64,000 bases of DNA from Tridacna crocea (Eukaryota; Mollusca; Bivalvia; Cardiida; Cardiidae). The stretch is taken from contig OX031072.1 of assembly GCA_943736015.1 (NCBI GenBank), positions 11,311,501-11,375,500 on the forward strand, in the 5' to 3' direction. The position numbers were made by a program, and so were the translations under genes. Below, piece by piece: positions 11,020 to 24,900 of the stretch. The first letter of the stretch is position 1; each line of letters opens with the position of its first letter. Below the pieces are notes generated by a model. That model did no database searches, was not told the DNA's origin, and saw nothing but the letters and a program-made list of their open reading frames with translations.

Positions 11020-12514
11020 GTGAGTTTTACTCTCTAAACGCACTCACTTTATTAATTGATACTCAAATGTTTAATGATTTATCCATTACGCATTAGATAG
11101 CACCTTTAGTGTAATTTTAAGTGCATTACTAAATATTCGGTTGTCTAAAACACTTAGTCATCACATGAACCATTTCAACAGGAAGTATCTCATACTCGAT
11201 CCTTTGCAATTTAGTTAAATCTGTCACTATGTAAATGACACAGACAGCAAGTCGGTTTGAAATGTGATGCACATAAGAGAATAAATCGGAAATGTATGAA
11301 AAGCGAATTGGCAGCATTGGCCTTGTCGAATAGTTATGGTAACCTTTATCCTGCTTAAACTTTCAAGCAAATGGTAAAAAATCTAGATTTTATTATATCA
11401 AATTTATATTCTGGAGAAAAAATAACTCCCTATCGAACAATGTAGATCCAAGATCAGACTGCAAGTTCTATGTGGTTTGACATGAACTACAATGTTCGCA
11501 AAAAAAGCCATTAAGTCAAAAGATTTATTGGTTGATTGATTGCAGCTGTCTGTGGCTTGCACATTTTTTTTAAAATCATATCACGTTAACTGCTCACATA
11601 TTTAATGCATGTCCTTGGTTTCACTAGTACTAGACCGGCACTCTGACAGGTCTTAGCTAAAGACATTCCCACGAAAGGTTATGTCCAGGATAGGAGTCCT
11701 TAACTTTACCACTGACCCTCGCAGAACCCTTTGGGCTGAAAGAGTTTATTCTCAAAGCTGATCAATTTCCAGATATATCTGCCAAAGCGCACACCCTTTT
11801 CGAAGCTCTTCCCGGTCTCATCGCTGTAGGTTGAACGAAGAAAAACCATACCTTTTGGAGTGCTTGTCAACTTTTGATATTCGTTGTACTGTAACAGCAT
11901 TCCTTGTTTAAATAAAAGCCAGTTTAAATACTTCAACCATTGTTGTTCTCTTTGCTGTCTGTTTTGGAAATACTTCCGACAAAGGTATAGAAGGTATTTC
12001 TTTTTTTCCTAAAAATCGATATGCTTGATTTGCTTGATCGATATTTATTTTATCGAGTGAACATCATCGGTAATATTTTCACGAGTGTATCGTGTATTTT
12101 TTTCCTCTAAGTGCAGTTCTACAGTTTAGAAACGATAAAGTTGTGTACATCCCGCAAAGAAATGTATAGTACAGACGCATTTCGAGCTATATGATATAGC
12201 TGAGGAAGCAGATCAACGGATCACACATAGTTTGCGAAATGAAAGATGCCTTACTCTTGTGCGATTGAACAATGACAATACTGTGTTATTGACGCACTTG
12301 AAAATAAGCAGCCTGTTGATCCAATTTTTCTATATAACTATACAGTGTTCTGTTCATTTGTTGTTTTGGGATTTCGGTATATTTGTGTTTTTTTTCTGAC
12401 ATAAGATAACATATATCCCTTTCCTTACTTGGTTTGGGTTGATATATATATATATATAAAAGAGCCCTCTGATCTTGATCCACACTGTCCACACCTTCAC
12501 TAACAATTTTTTCT
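11020..12514. other. Gene A 3' flank: dispersed repeats
   Basis: Holds a family 2 element at about 11400-11520 and a repeat starting GATTGATTGCAG (about 11523-11720) with a relative at 13195-13400. A 76-codon minus-strand open frame at 11936-11706 has no recognisable domain and no supporting splice structure. The missing last exon of gene A should lie here, but I cannot place it. Confidence 0.5.
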
Positions 12515-12600
12515 GGTATCAGTGATGGTAAGGTAGAGCGTTAGCTTTGTAACAATAGCGTCCCGAGTTCAATACCGGAAGCGGGTGTCAATTTTAGGAC
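12515..12600 (+). repeat. tRNA-related SINE-like head
   Basis: GGTAAGGTAGAGCG resembles a pol III A box and CGAGTTCAATACCGG a degenerate B box, spaced as in tRNA-derived SINEs. The cloverleaf does not close, so this is not read as a tRNA gene. Confidence 0.4.
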
Positions 12601-15600
12601 TACATTGGCCTACACATTCGGAAAGAGTACTGGCGTAGCTTCACGAAAGCAGAAGTCAATCAAGTCAAAACTTGTGATCTTATGATAAAAATGGTCATAT
12701 TAATATGATTTCTCGAGTTTTCAGATAATTCTTAACTTTCTTTTTGTGTGGGGTCCGGTGTCAATTTCATAACTATTTTCACACATTTTTTTTTTAAATT
12801 TTCACCAAATGAAATGACAAGGTTATATAAATAGTAACACACTCTCTGAGAGTTATGAAAATATATTGTCTAATTTGAGGACCCGGACGCTTCAGCCGGT
12901 ACTGTTCCCAATGTTTCCTAACCATCTGACCAAGCTGATACAAGGCGAAGCCTCAACCTACCCCCCCCCCCCCCCCCCAGTGCTTTGGAGGAATATGTAC
13001 ATTCTGCTCCTGATAGGGACCGAGCCCCACTAAGCGGTCAGGCTAGAGGAGGAACTAAATATAGAGACCCTGGGATGAGACGACATGGCCAAGAACTACG
13101 ATCATGCGGACCAAAGAGAGCATCAGGTGCAGCCTCACTAACAACCACCTGATGCTAAAGAAGACAAAGTGACTAACTGACTGACTGACTCTTATAGATT
13201 GATTGATTTGCACCACTTTCAGTATCATTTGTCATATCACGTTTTTTGACATCTCACATACTCATGTCTGTGCTAGGTTTCACCATATCTAGGCTCTGGC
13301 TCTGCTCAGTGTCTTGCCCGAGAACACACCATCAAAAAACCTAAGGCTTTCAGTAAGGATTTAACCTAGGCCCTACACTTCACCACAAAGGATCCCTTAG
13401 ACAGACATGTTCCCTACAATAGAATTGTCTGGATACTGGTTGTCGACAGCCACAGATCATGAGAAAGCAACAATTGGGAATTAAAAATAATGTGAATTGT
13501 GAAAACGCAAATGATTTCTCCACATTCTCTAGAATGTGTCATGATAGACATTATTATGTTCAAACTAATCAGCGAGCAAAACGCCAAATAAACATGCATA
13601 CAAAATATGAACTGTAGCACCGACAGTCATCCAGTTTGTCCCAAACACACTCGGAGTGCCAGACAAACTATCAATGAAATGTATTGATAAAATCAACAAG
13701 ATGAACTTTAGCGCCAATCAGTGGGTGGACCATACAATGTAAAATTTTACCAAAATCTTCTCACTTGCCTGTTTAAAAACAAACTTTGTGTCATTCAACA
13801 GTTTTAACGATGATTGACGTTTGCCTTTCAATTTTACTAGCATCAACACAAATTTTTCAACTTGGGGTCCAAACAAACCTCAGTTGGTCAGATTAGGGTT
13901 AAAATATATCGATAGGATGAGGGTTAAACTTGTCGTCTCAAAACGCTTTAAATTTCGTTCTTTGACCTGGAGGTCGGAGATAGAGTAAAAGGTAAGTTAG
14001 AGTTTTGCTATTGAAGAGACATTTTTCTGTTATGTTTTCTCGAACACCTCAAACATGTATGTACAACTGAAGGCCAAACACAGTTCTTATCACAACCTTT
14101 TACAATTTAACATGTCATACCTACACTGCATAGGAAAAAATAACACTTCGCCTGATAGTGATTCGGATTTGTTATTTTGCTCTGTGAATATAGCTTTTAC
14201 ATCGCTTTAAATGACAAGTACCATACAGGAAGCTCATGTTCAGATTTTATAGTGATCTTTGACAGTTCTAGGCTTATATGTAGCTGTGATATGCCGTAGA
14301 ACACTTCTGAATGACCACTACCGCCGATGGGAATCGCATCAGGAATTTCCTGATTTTAAATCTATTGCCTTAACATTTGTTTTGACAGGAGACAACTTTT
14401 TAGACGTGCATTTTAAAAAGAATTTGCAGACATTAAAGAAGTTATTTCTTTAGAAAAGTGTAATAACTTTCCGTAATTTATCCGTGAAATGATTGATGAT
14501 TAGCACCACCAAAATCAGAGAGTTATCATTTTTTTTGTAAGATGTAGCTTGTGTCGCTTGTCATTTCTTGTTCAGTGTATTGATAATAGAAATAAGCGAT
14601 GCGTTTTCCTTAAATGAGTACTTTTATACATAGGCGAATTTTGAAGCGTAAGATACGTAATCTTAATACCTTGCCGTTTTGTGCATCTTTGTGTCTGTAT
14701 TCTCAACAGACTACCTTCGTGTCTATCTGTCTTGTTTTACTATTCTATCATTAACTATATTCTTTATCCAACCTCTTATTTAGTCCATCGATCCATACTT
14801 AATCGAACTCATGTCTATATTGTTACCGGAAGATAAACTTTAACACTCCTCCGCATTTAAAGAACCTACTTAAAAAATTGGCTTTTAAATAATGGAAAGA
14901 AGTTTTCTGAAAAAAAAAAAGTGGAAGGAACAAAATGCTGTAAATCAGCATATTGTTCTGTTCCCATAATGATTTTTAAGCTGATTACATAATATATACC
15001 ACCTTTTTTAGCCACACCCCAATATCGTCTGTAAAAGTTGTAATTTAGGCATATACAATCATTGTCTTTTGTTTAGGAGATCATTTGCTCTTTACTTTTG
15101 CTCTGTAAATTAAGTGGGTTCGGCTTTTGTCGAGTTCTATTAAAATATTTTCCTTGCAGTTGACGCTACTTTTGATCAAACATTAGAATCAGGTAGCGGA
15201 CAGTGTAGATTTGTGCAATCTGATCATAGATCTTTGTCGTCTGCAAAAGCTATCTAGCTATCAAAGGCGACATTGAAAGAGAAAGAGTTGAATCGTTATA
15301 TCCTGTTATATATTTGCAGCAGCAAACCCGTAAAATGATGGAGAAACCGAGCCAGTTTTTGTTTGATGCATAAATTGGTGAGATATCATATTGGCAAAAA
15401 GAATAACTGGCTCGCGATGAACAGCTTCTTTGCCAGAAAGTTTTACAAACGGGACTTGCTGCAGAACGAGAACGATAGGAAGAGGCTGGTTGTGTGTTTA
15501 TGACTGTTTAGAATCGATAGGTTGTCTTCACCCGAATGGAAGACCAGGGTCCGTATTTAGCAACCATTCTTGAGAATGTTTTCAGTCTTATTCTCAAGAA

Positions 15601-15801
15601 TTTTCATATTTTGATAGCAGGGCAACTTCTGATTGACTAAAACATTTGATTTAGCCAATCAAAAGCTGCATTACATTCAAATCTCGAATATCATGAGGAT
15701 TTGAACAAAAAATTTTCTCAAGAAAAGAAGAGTTTGCTAATAGCGACCCAGAATCAATAGAATAATCATAACACTTATGTAGGATCAAATCACTTTAGAG
15801 T
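12601..15801. other. Spacer between genes A and B
   Basis: No gene is seen. It contains a poly-C run (12961-12978), a GATTGATT repeat (about 13195-13400), a small hairpin around 14930-14970, a family 2 core at 15180-15260, an imperfect inverted repeat at about 15320-15470 sharing GAGCCAGTT, and a family 3 hairpin at 15545-15750. The promoter of gene B should be at its right end, but no clear TATA box is visible. Confidence 0.5.
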
Positions 15802-15909
15802 ATGAGGCTTTTGATTCACATTTGTGTGCTGGTAATACTGATCGGTCACGTATCCTGTGACTTCCGATGTATCTGCAACTACTTGCCAAAAATGCCAGTG
15901 TACAGCAAA
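15802..15909 (+). CDS. Gene B exon 1: signal peptide and CxCNY motif
   Basis: ATG opens a clear signal peptide (core HICVLVILIGHVSC), followed by DFRCICNYLPKMPVYSK and the donor AGCAAA|GTAAGT in phase 0. It corresponds to exon 1 of genes D and E. Confidence 0.88.
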
Positions 15910-18900
15910 GTAAGTTACAGATTATCAGGATCTTATTCCCAACGTGGTTATGAATATTACCCGGCTTATCTAAACCTGAAGACTTCTTTTTGTAAATTGT
16001 AGTACCGAGACGAACAGTTTAGATCAAGATCTTTCAAGTAACTAGAAAGCTACAACCTATTACTTGTGAAACCTTGGAAATACGTGGATATGTGACTTAG
16101 CTTGTTGCTCGGATGCGACTTAAATACTGCTGAAGTCGTATACAGATAGGCGGAAATTTGTTTGTATATTCCCCACACCCGTTTTTCTTTTCTTTACCAA
16201 GTATTTGTCTCATCCTAGCTTAATGCCATCAATTCCTAAATGGCAGCAACAAAGCATGGTTTCGATTTTTTCAAACAAAACTAATGATTGACCTTTACCA
16301 TATTCTATTGGGGGACCTGCAAAGGTATAGTGTAGCACAAAATCCATCAAAAGCAAACTATTTTGTAGGACTCATATTTCGTGATAGATAACTAAGACCT
16401 GTATCCAACAACAATTCCTGATAAATTCATTGTAAGATCTTCGAATAAGAGAGTAACGCAATTTCTTATTGGCTAAACCATTCAGTTTAGCCAACCCGAA
16501 AGTCTAGAAAGTCTAGAGTTAGACTAAGGACGCAGTTTAAAATGGTTACTGACTTATTAATTTGCAAATCTGTACCTTTTGACAGGCCTCGTTACAGTCG
16601 AGGCAGATAGGTGTCCTAGATGAGTATATGTGTAAATTTGATGCTCAGTCACCACTAACGGATTGGTTTGCTATAGAATACAAGGGACAGGTATGTAATG
16701 CACACCTTTCACTCCCGTATCAAGATTACCCAGGTGGCAATGCTTGGTGGCTTATACGAGAGCAGTGAGTTTCAATCAAAGCCTGGCCTGGTGAAACTCC
16801 TTTCCAGGACTGATAATATTCATCGCCAAGGGTTCTTTCCTCTTTCTTCACCGAACATTGTTTCGATTAGGTGAGTGAGAAAGTAGCCAGTAGCTTGCAA
16901 AGAGTGGTGCTGGGAATGGTACAAAAACTGAAAGCCGAAAGAGGAAACAAAATGTAGGCTGTGGATCCTCTTGCTGCCATGGTACTTGAATACCACTGAG
17001 ACCTGCGTTGAAGAGACAAATTATATAAGTAAACATGAGCTAATTTTAAAGGTACTTGGTTTTTACTGACGGCTTATATCAAGATAAGACTGTATACACT
17101 GTCAATCCTATCATGGTGTACCCTTGTCGCTGCTTGATCGTAACAAAATATCTTTTCATATGTAAAGAGTTTGTGCAATTATGATCAGACCGAATGTAAA
17201 TGATCCACACTCTGGTCAAAAACGTTTAATACATCGACAGATTGCATTATACCACGCAAATCATCTCATAACTATGGATCTATGCAGACTCAAATGATCG
17301 ACAGAGGATGAAATGGGTTAAACAATAGCTTAAAGTTGGTTGAAACGAGTATGGATCTTTGGATTTCAGGTTTTTTGTCAGTATTTTTCTTAAAATTACG
17401 GACAGTGAAAGTCCGAGATAGGTGTCCCTGCATCACTAACGAATTTAAATTGCATTCTTAGTCTTCTTTTAGATCTAGAAATTGATAACGTTTTGAAGAG
17501 GCTAATTTATTTGGTTAGCAAATTCTAAGGAACTGGAATGAAAATTATATTAGATAATGGTTGGTGGGCAGGGGCCCAGACTACAGTGCATAGTATGCAA
17601 AATATGAGATGTTTTAGAACTAATTTACGGCATTTTTATACGCCCGTCGAAGACTGGACGTATTATGGGATCGATCACCCGTGGCGGGCGGGCGGCGTCC
17701 AGTTCTTTGTCCGAAGCATATCTCGAAAACTATACTAGCTAGGGTTGTGAAATTTCATGGGTGGGTAGATCTCATCAAGGGGGAGTGCAGTGCGCAGGAA
17801 TCATAACTCTTGCTTGCTTAATTTTTGAGTTATTGCCCTTTGTTTTTTTTTCATACTTGAATTTTGTCCGGTGTATATCTTAAAGACTATACTAGCTAGG
17901 GTTATGAAATTTCATGCATGGATACATTCCACCAAGGGGGAGTGCACTGCTTATAAATTGCAACTCTTGCTTGCTTAATTTTTCACTTAGTGCCCTTTGT
18001 CGTTTTTCATACTCGAATTTTGTCCCGAGCATATCTCCAAAACTATACTAGCTAGGGTTATGAAATTTCATGCATGGATACATTCCATCAAGGAGGAGTG
18101 CAGTGCTTATAAATTGCAACTCTTGCTTGCTTAATTTTTCAGTTATTGTGGGAGAGTACATCTTATGAAATAGAACTGTATGGAATTGTTCCTGCTTCCT
18201 AAACTTTTGTGTTTTCCCCTGTATTGTTTTTGAGACTTAATTTTTGTTTGCAGGATTCTCCAATGCTATGCTACATGTAGCTATGGCTAGGAAATTACAT
18301 GACATGATAATCTTTAGTTATTTCTACACATAAATTTTGACCACACTGTATCTCCAAGAGTATAGGTGTTGTCAATATGAAATTTCATCCTCTTATTTGT
18401 AGATTTTATTATTTTTTTTTTTGAAAGATGTGAAATCAAAACTGCCATTTGCTTCAATCAATCAACGGCAAAAATTTCTGCACTATTATTTTTCTCTACC
18501 TCCCCTATATGATTATTATGCCCCAGCTTTACAACTTGGGGTAAGACGGGCGTATCTTGCGACAATTTGCCGCTCTTGTTTATCGAGATATAATTAATCA
18601 ACGTATTTAATAGCCACGTACAGCTGATACACAATTCTGTTGACATATACACAGGTTGGTTACATACAGTCAAACAATGGTATGGTTTTAAGACAGAATT
18701 GTCCTGGGTCTCCACCAACAGAAGACACAGGTAAATGATCGCCCAGTTTGGATTCACAGCTCAGCAAAGTATTTCTCCAAAGCCAGTGAACACTAGGATC
18801 GGGTCAGTCCGTGCTTTGTCCGTCTGTCTCTTATAATAATGTTTAGAGGAAAAATAAAAGTAATACCAAAATTCCCGAACATGTTTTAATTAGTAAAAAT

Positions 18901-21900
18901 GCTTTTAAATCTCAATGATAACGCATGCGCCATGCTCCGGCAATAGGGAGTTTACTGCATTTCCATGATGCATGATACCAAGCAAGTCATCACAAGCTAT
19001 GGATCCACTTTCTTCTGTGCCCACTAAATCTAGTATTTCAATTCTAAATTTCATATTCATAACTTCTCGTTTACAAATGCTTTTAATTCGGGCTTTAGAC
19101 TTTTTCTTTCGGTGAAGAGTAATGGTGCCTCTTTCATGTAATCAATCTGAATGTGATTTATGTATCTTTACCGATAGTTACCTCGGTGCCCGTTATACCA
19201 TCTAGAACGATGGTCAATACCCCTACTTCGACAAGCAAACCAATAACTACAAATGCTGCATCAACAAAATCAACCACTGTGACGCTAGCACCAACCTCCA
19301 TAACAACGACAACAACACGAGCGACATCGACTACAAGAAAAAAAGCAACAACAACATCGCCGCTGCCGACCATAATGCAAGGTAAATTAAATCTTAGATA
19401 TTAAGATGCTAATGTACTATTTACTCTTATCCTTTTAAATAAGCAAAACGAAATTTTCAAGCCAGTAGTGAAATCCCGAATAATGCTATTTCAAATGTTT
19501 TAATGGAGAAAATTATCCACTGAACAGACAGGGTAGACCCAAGATCAGACTGCACGTTCTATGCAGTGTTCAACTCCAAAATAAATTATATTTTAATAGA
19601 TCTAGTTATAACATTACGATCGTGCAATGACCTTTACTTGGACGTTGAGCAAAGTCCTTATGAGCTTAGCTTGCGTCCTTAACTTCTTTTCAATTCATTT
19701 AATAATTTTGTAGTAAAATAGTGCTCGGTTGTTGCATTGTGTAAATATCTTGTACATATATATCTTAAAAAAGTTTCAGCTTAATAATAATATTATTATC
19801 AAGAGTATCGTTTTTCATTTCATAGGGGACATTAATTTATGTCACCCAGATCTCGTGCGGTGGTCAAAAGAAAGTCCCATCCAATTTCTGTACCAGTACC
19901 AAGACAAGTGCTTTTCTACAAGTTTTGATTCTGGCACATTTGATGAAACAAATCTTCGTTGCAAAAACAGCGGTGGTAAAATGATAACAATATCGAATGG
20001 TGCAGAAGAAAAGTTTGTTGAAAGGTTCGTAAGGCAGACTATAAGGCAGCCCGTTTGGATTGGGGCCAATACTAACTCTAGTGATTACAAATGGACATGT
20101 GAGTTTTTTTTAACATGTGCTGATATTTATATATGTATGAATAGAGACTTACTTCAGTGGATTAATTATTGGAGTCAAATTAAAACGTTTATCTATGGAA
20201 GCGAAAATATTTCAAGTATTAATTACGGCCAGTTAAAGAATATTTTCACAACATCTGGAAAATATGCATAGGTATCTATTCTTATGTCTCGTCACACACA
20301 TACAGTTTTAATCTCTTTGGCGTTTGATACAATGTTGGAAAGATAAAATTGTCGTACGTAAACGTTTACTTACAATTTGTTGGTATAGTGATTCATAATA
20401 TACCAGTATTTTTCCAAATCAAATACATGCAGTGTATCGGATGAAATAACAGCCAGGACAGAAATAAAAATACGTACCTTTGAAAAACATTCCCCAAAAC
20501 AGTATGATGTATCTCGCGCACCGACTAAGCATACGCTGATTTGCGATATGATTAGTCGAAGCCTTACATTGTAATATTAATTTGCCATTCATAAGAACAG
20601 AGCTACCACCATTCACACTAATCATTTCTCTCATTTTGCATCCCGCTTTCGAATAAAATGTCGATAATTACAAAATGTTGTCGTTGAAAGTTTTGGGTTT
20701 ACTATAAAAAGAATATTATATTGTAGTAACTTCCTGTCACTTGTATTCATTTCTCGCTGCGCGTTGCACTATATCAAGTTTAAATTGTCTCTCCTCGGAT
20801 TAATAGATTCCACAAATGAGTTTCCACTTTTTGCTGGTAAATTTGTCTTCTTGACACCAGGGAGGTAAAATAAAATCGCAAAGCGAAAAAATATGCGTCA
20901 TGAGGCCCTTTTAACTTTTTTGCGATCGACAAAATCGGAGACTTTTTTAAGTCAAAGCATTGCAAATAACAGTAGATTTGTGGCTAAATTGTTAAATAGA
21001 TGTAAGTCTTTGAAAGCTTAGAAAACATGTTGGTATGGGAAAAAGTGCAGGTCATCATTTTTTTTATCTACTCTTCAGGGTCGTTAAAACACGCAGATCT
21101 TTGGTGAACGGTTAAAATATGTGTTTCTTTGGTAAACAATGAAAGAATATTTTTGCAGAAAAGGAACCTTTTTTTTTATTTCCTGTGGCCACATTTAAAT
21201 GCAAATATCTTACACAAGTAATGATACTTTAGAATAAGCACAGAAGAAGATCGGAATCTTTTCCCATATTTACTAACATGTGATGATATTCGAGTTAGCC
21301 TATTACTATAAAAAGGTAGAAGGCGGAATCTATGTCTGAAGTGGATTTCTAGACAGGTTACCCCGTTTCCGACGTTGTACGCCGAAAATCTTAGATTTAT
21401 TCGTTGCATCAACAATCGAACCTTGGATAAAGAAAGCAGCTTTTCAAAGCGCTCGAGAAAGACAACTAATAAGAAATAAAACATGTAGCTTTGCCTAATT
21501 GGAATTATTAACCTGGCGATATAAATTTCCAGCGACTTTCGGACACTACACAAACTGGGCTCCAGCTGTAAATCCGATGCAATCCAGCCTTTCCGCCAAT
21601 GATAGTAACTTATACAGCTGCTCTGTTTTGGATCCATCACAGGGCGAAAAGTGGAGACTGACTGCATGCACTTCCATTCAACGCGGCATATGCGAATATC
21701 GTAAGCTTTAAAGCCTTTGTGCTAACATTTAAAAGAGTCGGAAAAGAAATTACAAAATAGATAAACTTAACGCCCTTAGGAACGTGATATATTTGAATGT
21801 GATATATCTTTTGATAATGTTTTGATCAGATTTTCATACGGAAATATTGTTCTCTGAAGCAACTATGAGGGTGCCTGGTAATCGAAGCGTTAGAGAACTT

Positions 21901-24900
21901 CTCCTATAGTTTTTCTAAAAAGGATTCTTTGTTGCCTCTTCTTTTCTGTTATATGACAGGAATAATTTCCTGTGCAAAGAATAAAAGAAAAGCTAAACTA
22001 AAGCACTTTTGATACTGTTCGAGTCTTTATCATCGAAAGAGTTTTTTTTTACCAAATGATGGAATTCGTCTTGGAGGTGAAGAAATCGCTTCGATGAATG
22101 GAGGAAATGATGGGTCAAAACCGGTTTTCTTTATATTGGATACTTACAGCTGTCTCTAACAGCAGTGTAGAGAGACCACGATTTTATTTTCCAAAAGACC
22201 GGATATGACAAAATATCATTTTTTTTTCTCTTTTGCTTTTTGTTCATTGAATATGAATATTGGTCGAGCCGTCTGTTGCATATTTGTTTCATCTGGTATT
22301 GTGTTACGTGCAAAGATCTCGCCAGAAAGATGACGACCTCAATTATCACCATAACTATCTTTAACCTGCAAACACTGTTGTAGACACAAGCACCATTATT
22401 AAACATTAAAATATCATCAAAAACTTTTTTATTTCTACAGCCGTCTTGATTACTCAGCACTCCCATCAGTCAACGCCGAGAAATGACATTGGTGCTTTTA
22501 TTGGTAATCTCCTAGCCGGATGTAAGTTCTTCTGCTTAGTATACTACATTAAACAGTTAATTTTGAAAAATGATAAAATGATATCATCACCCGTGACGAT
22601 GTCACCTTTGAAATAATGATATCTTTTGCCACTGGAACTATTCTGGAATACTGTGAGTTGCTGGTCACTTATCCCTTTACAAAAAGACAAATCTTTTTCA
22701 AAGTGATAGCATCTACTAGGGACAACGCTGAAAATGTTTAAAAGAGCTGAAGTCTTTTTAACAGGGTAGACAAATTTGCGTGAAAAGAACAAACGATGCT
22801 TAACTGTTTCGCAATATTTTATTTCAGTCAGAAAAACTACGCCTGCCGTTAACACTCATCAGAGCTCCCTCGTGTTCAATAAGGGAGGTAAGTTATTAAG
22901 TACTTACTATTTTTTGTATACCATGGGCAAAATCTGTTCTTTTTTCAGTCAATGTAGATCTGCTATTGCATCTTCGATCTACAACTTTTAAAACTTGACT
23001 GCCAAAATAATCAAGTGTCTTTTTTTTTTTTTAACAAACACTGAATTAATTCCCTACTGTAGATTGTTTTAACTTAGTGCTTTGGTAAATTGCTATATCC
23101 TATTTTTTCCGTTTCATTGTTCCAGATAAAACCAATTATTTTCCTTACTGAAACCACTGTACAGTCATACAAAGTACTAGCAGTAACCTGTCCAAGGTGA
23201 AATGGACATTTCCTTGTTAATGTACCTTTTTTAAATTGTCACAAAGAATCAAGCTCTGCTTTTTCCTTTCAGGATTTGAAAGGGTTTTCACAGAATATCA
23301 TTTTCTTGTCAATGTGGGCAAAGAAGTACTTAAACTAGAGATCGGACGTAGTCAGTTATAATTAATTGTAGGTTGACGGCGCCATTTTTTCTGTACTTCC
23401 GTTATGGCGACGGGTCAATTATTCGTGATGCTTATATGTCCTGGGTGTCACCAGTACTAGGATGGAGCTATACAGTATCGTGATCAGAGACACTCCCTGG
23501 AAAACGCATGTCGAATTCAGGTCCTCTGAATTCCGAACTCTACATTTTCACCACTTAGCCATACTGGACCCAAAACGAGTCTCCAGTTCAAGTAATGGAT
23601 CGTAGTTTTAAGCAATTCTGAAAAGGATCCTCTATGTACTGGCTCTGGCACAGGGTTTGAAGAAGAAATCCTCTATACACTGTCGGGCCCTAAAAATTAT
23701 CACCTAAGCACTAACGATCTGTGCAGAACATCATGGCTACACTATCAATACATAAAAAAATCAAATTTTAACGACCCTGAGAAAGAAGATTTTAGAAAAA
23801 ACAGTAAAAAAAGAAGACGGTGCTGGTTAGCAGGATTTTCACCTTTATCCACAATGATTTTTACTATGTCTAAGACAAGTTCCAACTCTTGAACGACAAT
23901 TGAATTGTCGTCTGCAAATGCTTTCAAGTTAATTTATTTTCTTTCTTATGTGGTAAAGAATAGGCACCGTCATTACACAGACCGTCACAGAAGTAACGTA
24001 AGCGTTATAGATTCGTTTCGAACATCGTAGTTACATTGCCTATTCATTTTATGATAGTCTTAATACTGTCGAAACTTTATAGTTTCAAAGTCTGTTAAAA
24101 AGCAACCTAAAGACTCTGAATCCACATACGCTATCATGATTACACTATCAATCCATTTGTTAATCATCTGAATACTTTAAACTCGATAGGAAATTGTTGT
24201 TATAGAATCAGCTTTTATTTCATTGATCCCTAAACTCCTTTCGATCTGTTGGAAACATTCAGGTTACATGAATTCAATCAAGGCGATGGCATACTCAGTG
24301 TTGTACCCGTTTCATCAGCATTTAGTTGGAGATCTTAATTATCCCACAAAAGTGATGATAGAATCCATTTTTCACTTTACAAATCTAACTCCGAAACCCT
24401 TTACTAAACAATGCATTGTATAAACGACACTGAAAACATCGCTATGACAGGGAAATTACTATTAACCAGTGCTTTCTTCTATAATATTTCTAGACTGGAA
24501 GTCTTATGAACAAAGTCCATAACAAAGGAACGTATGCATAGCTCAAATACAATCCATCTGGCGGGATTCGAACCCATGAAGGACAAATATCCTCGTTTTT
24601 CGAGGATGAAAATACCAATAACATACCACTGAACCAAAGAGATATCTTTCCAACGCAGTGGTCAGGTATTTTACTTAAATCGGGACGAAGCTATTCATGA
24701 AGGAGTGGTCTCCCGTTACACAGCCCCTCTGAAAGTCAACATTTATTGATGACTCAAAAAAGTTTTAAGTCCGTTTTTGGAAAACAAATGGGATTAATGA
24801 CTCAAAAATGGCCAATCCTGAACGAGCCCCCATCTTAAGAACATGAAAGTTTGCAACAAATGCTTAGCTGAAATACAAACCGCCTCTTGCGGGATTCGAG

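Noticed and set aside
11020..11096. Read-through end of gene A (SEFYSLNALTLLIDTQM to TAG)
   Set aside because: It runs straight through a good donor (A|GTGAG). Same-phase donors at the same place occur in B, D and the second CTLD, so a further exon is more likely.
11706..11936. 76-codon minus-strand frame with protein-like composition (TPKGMVFLRSTYSDETGK)
   Set aside because: Not recognised, no splice or promoter evidence, and partly inside a dispersed repeat region. Could be a gene fragment, but I cannot support it.
21176..21667. 163-codon minus-strand frame
   Set aside because: It overlaps gene B exon 6 in antisense, has no domain, and lacks signals of its own.
23273..23361. Possible last exon of gene B (TTTCAG|GATTTGAA to TAA, phase 1)
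   Set aside because: Phase and acceptor fit, but joining 22887 to the CTLD at 25574 also fits and explains why that CTLD has no 5' exons. Kept only as an alternative 3' end.
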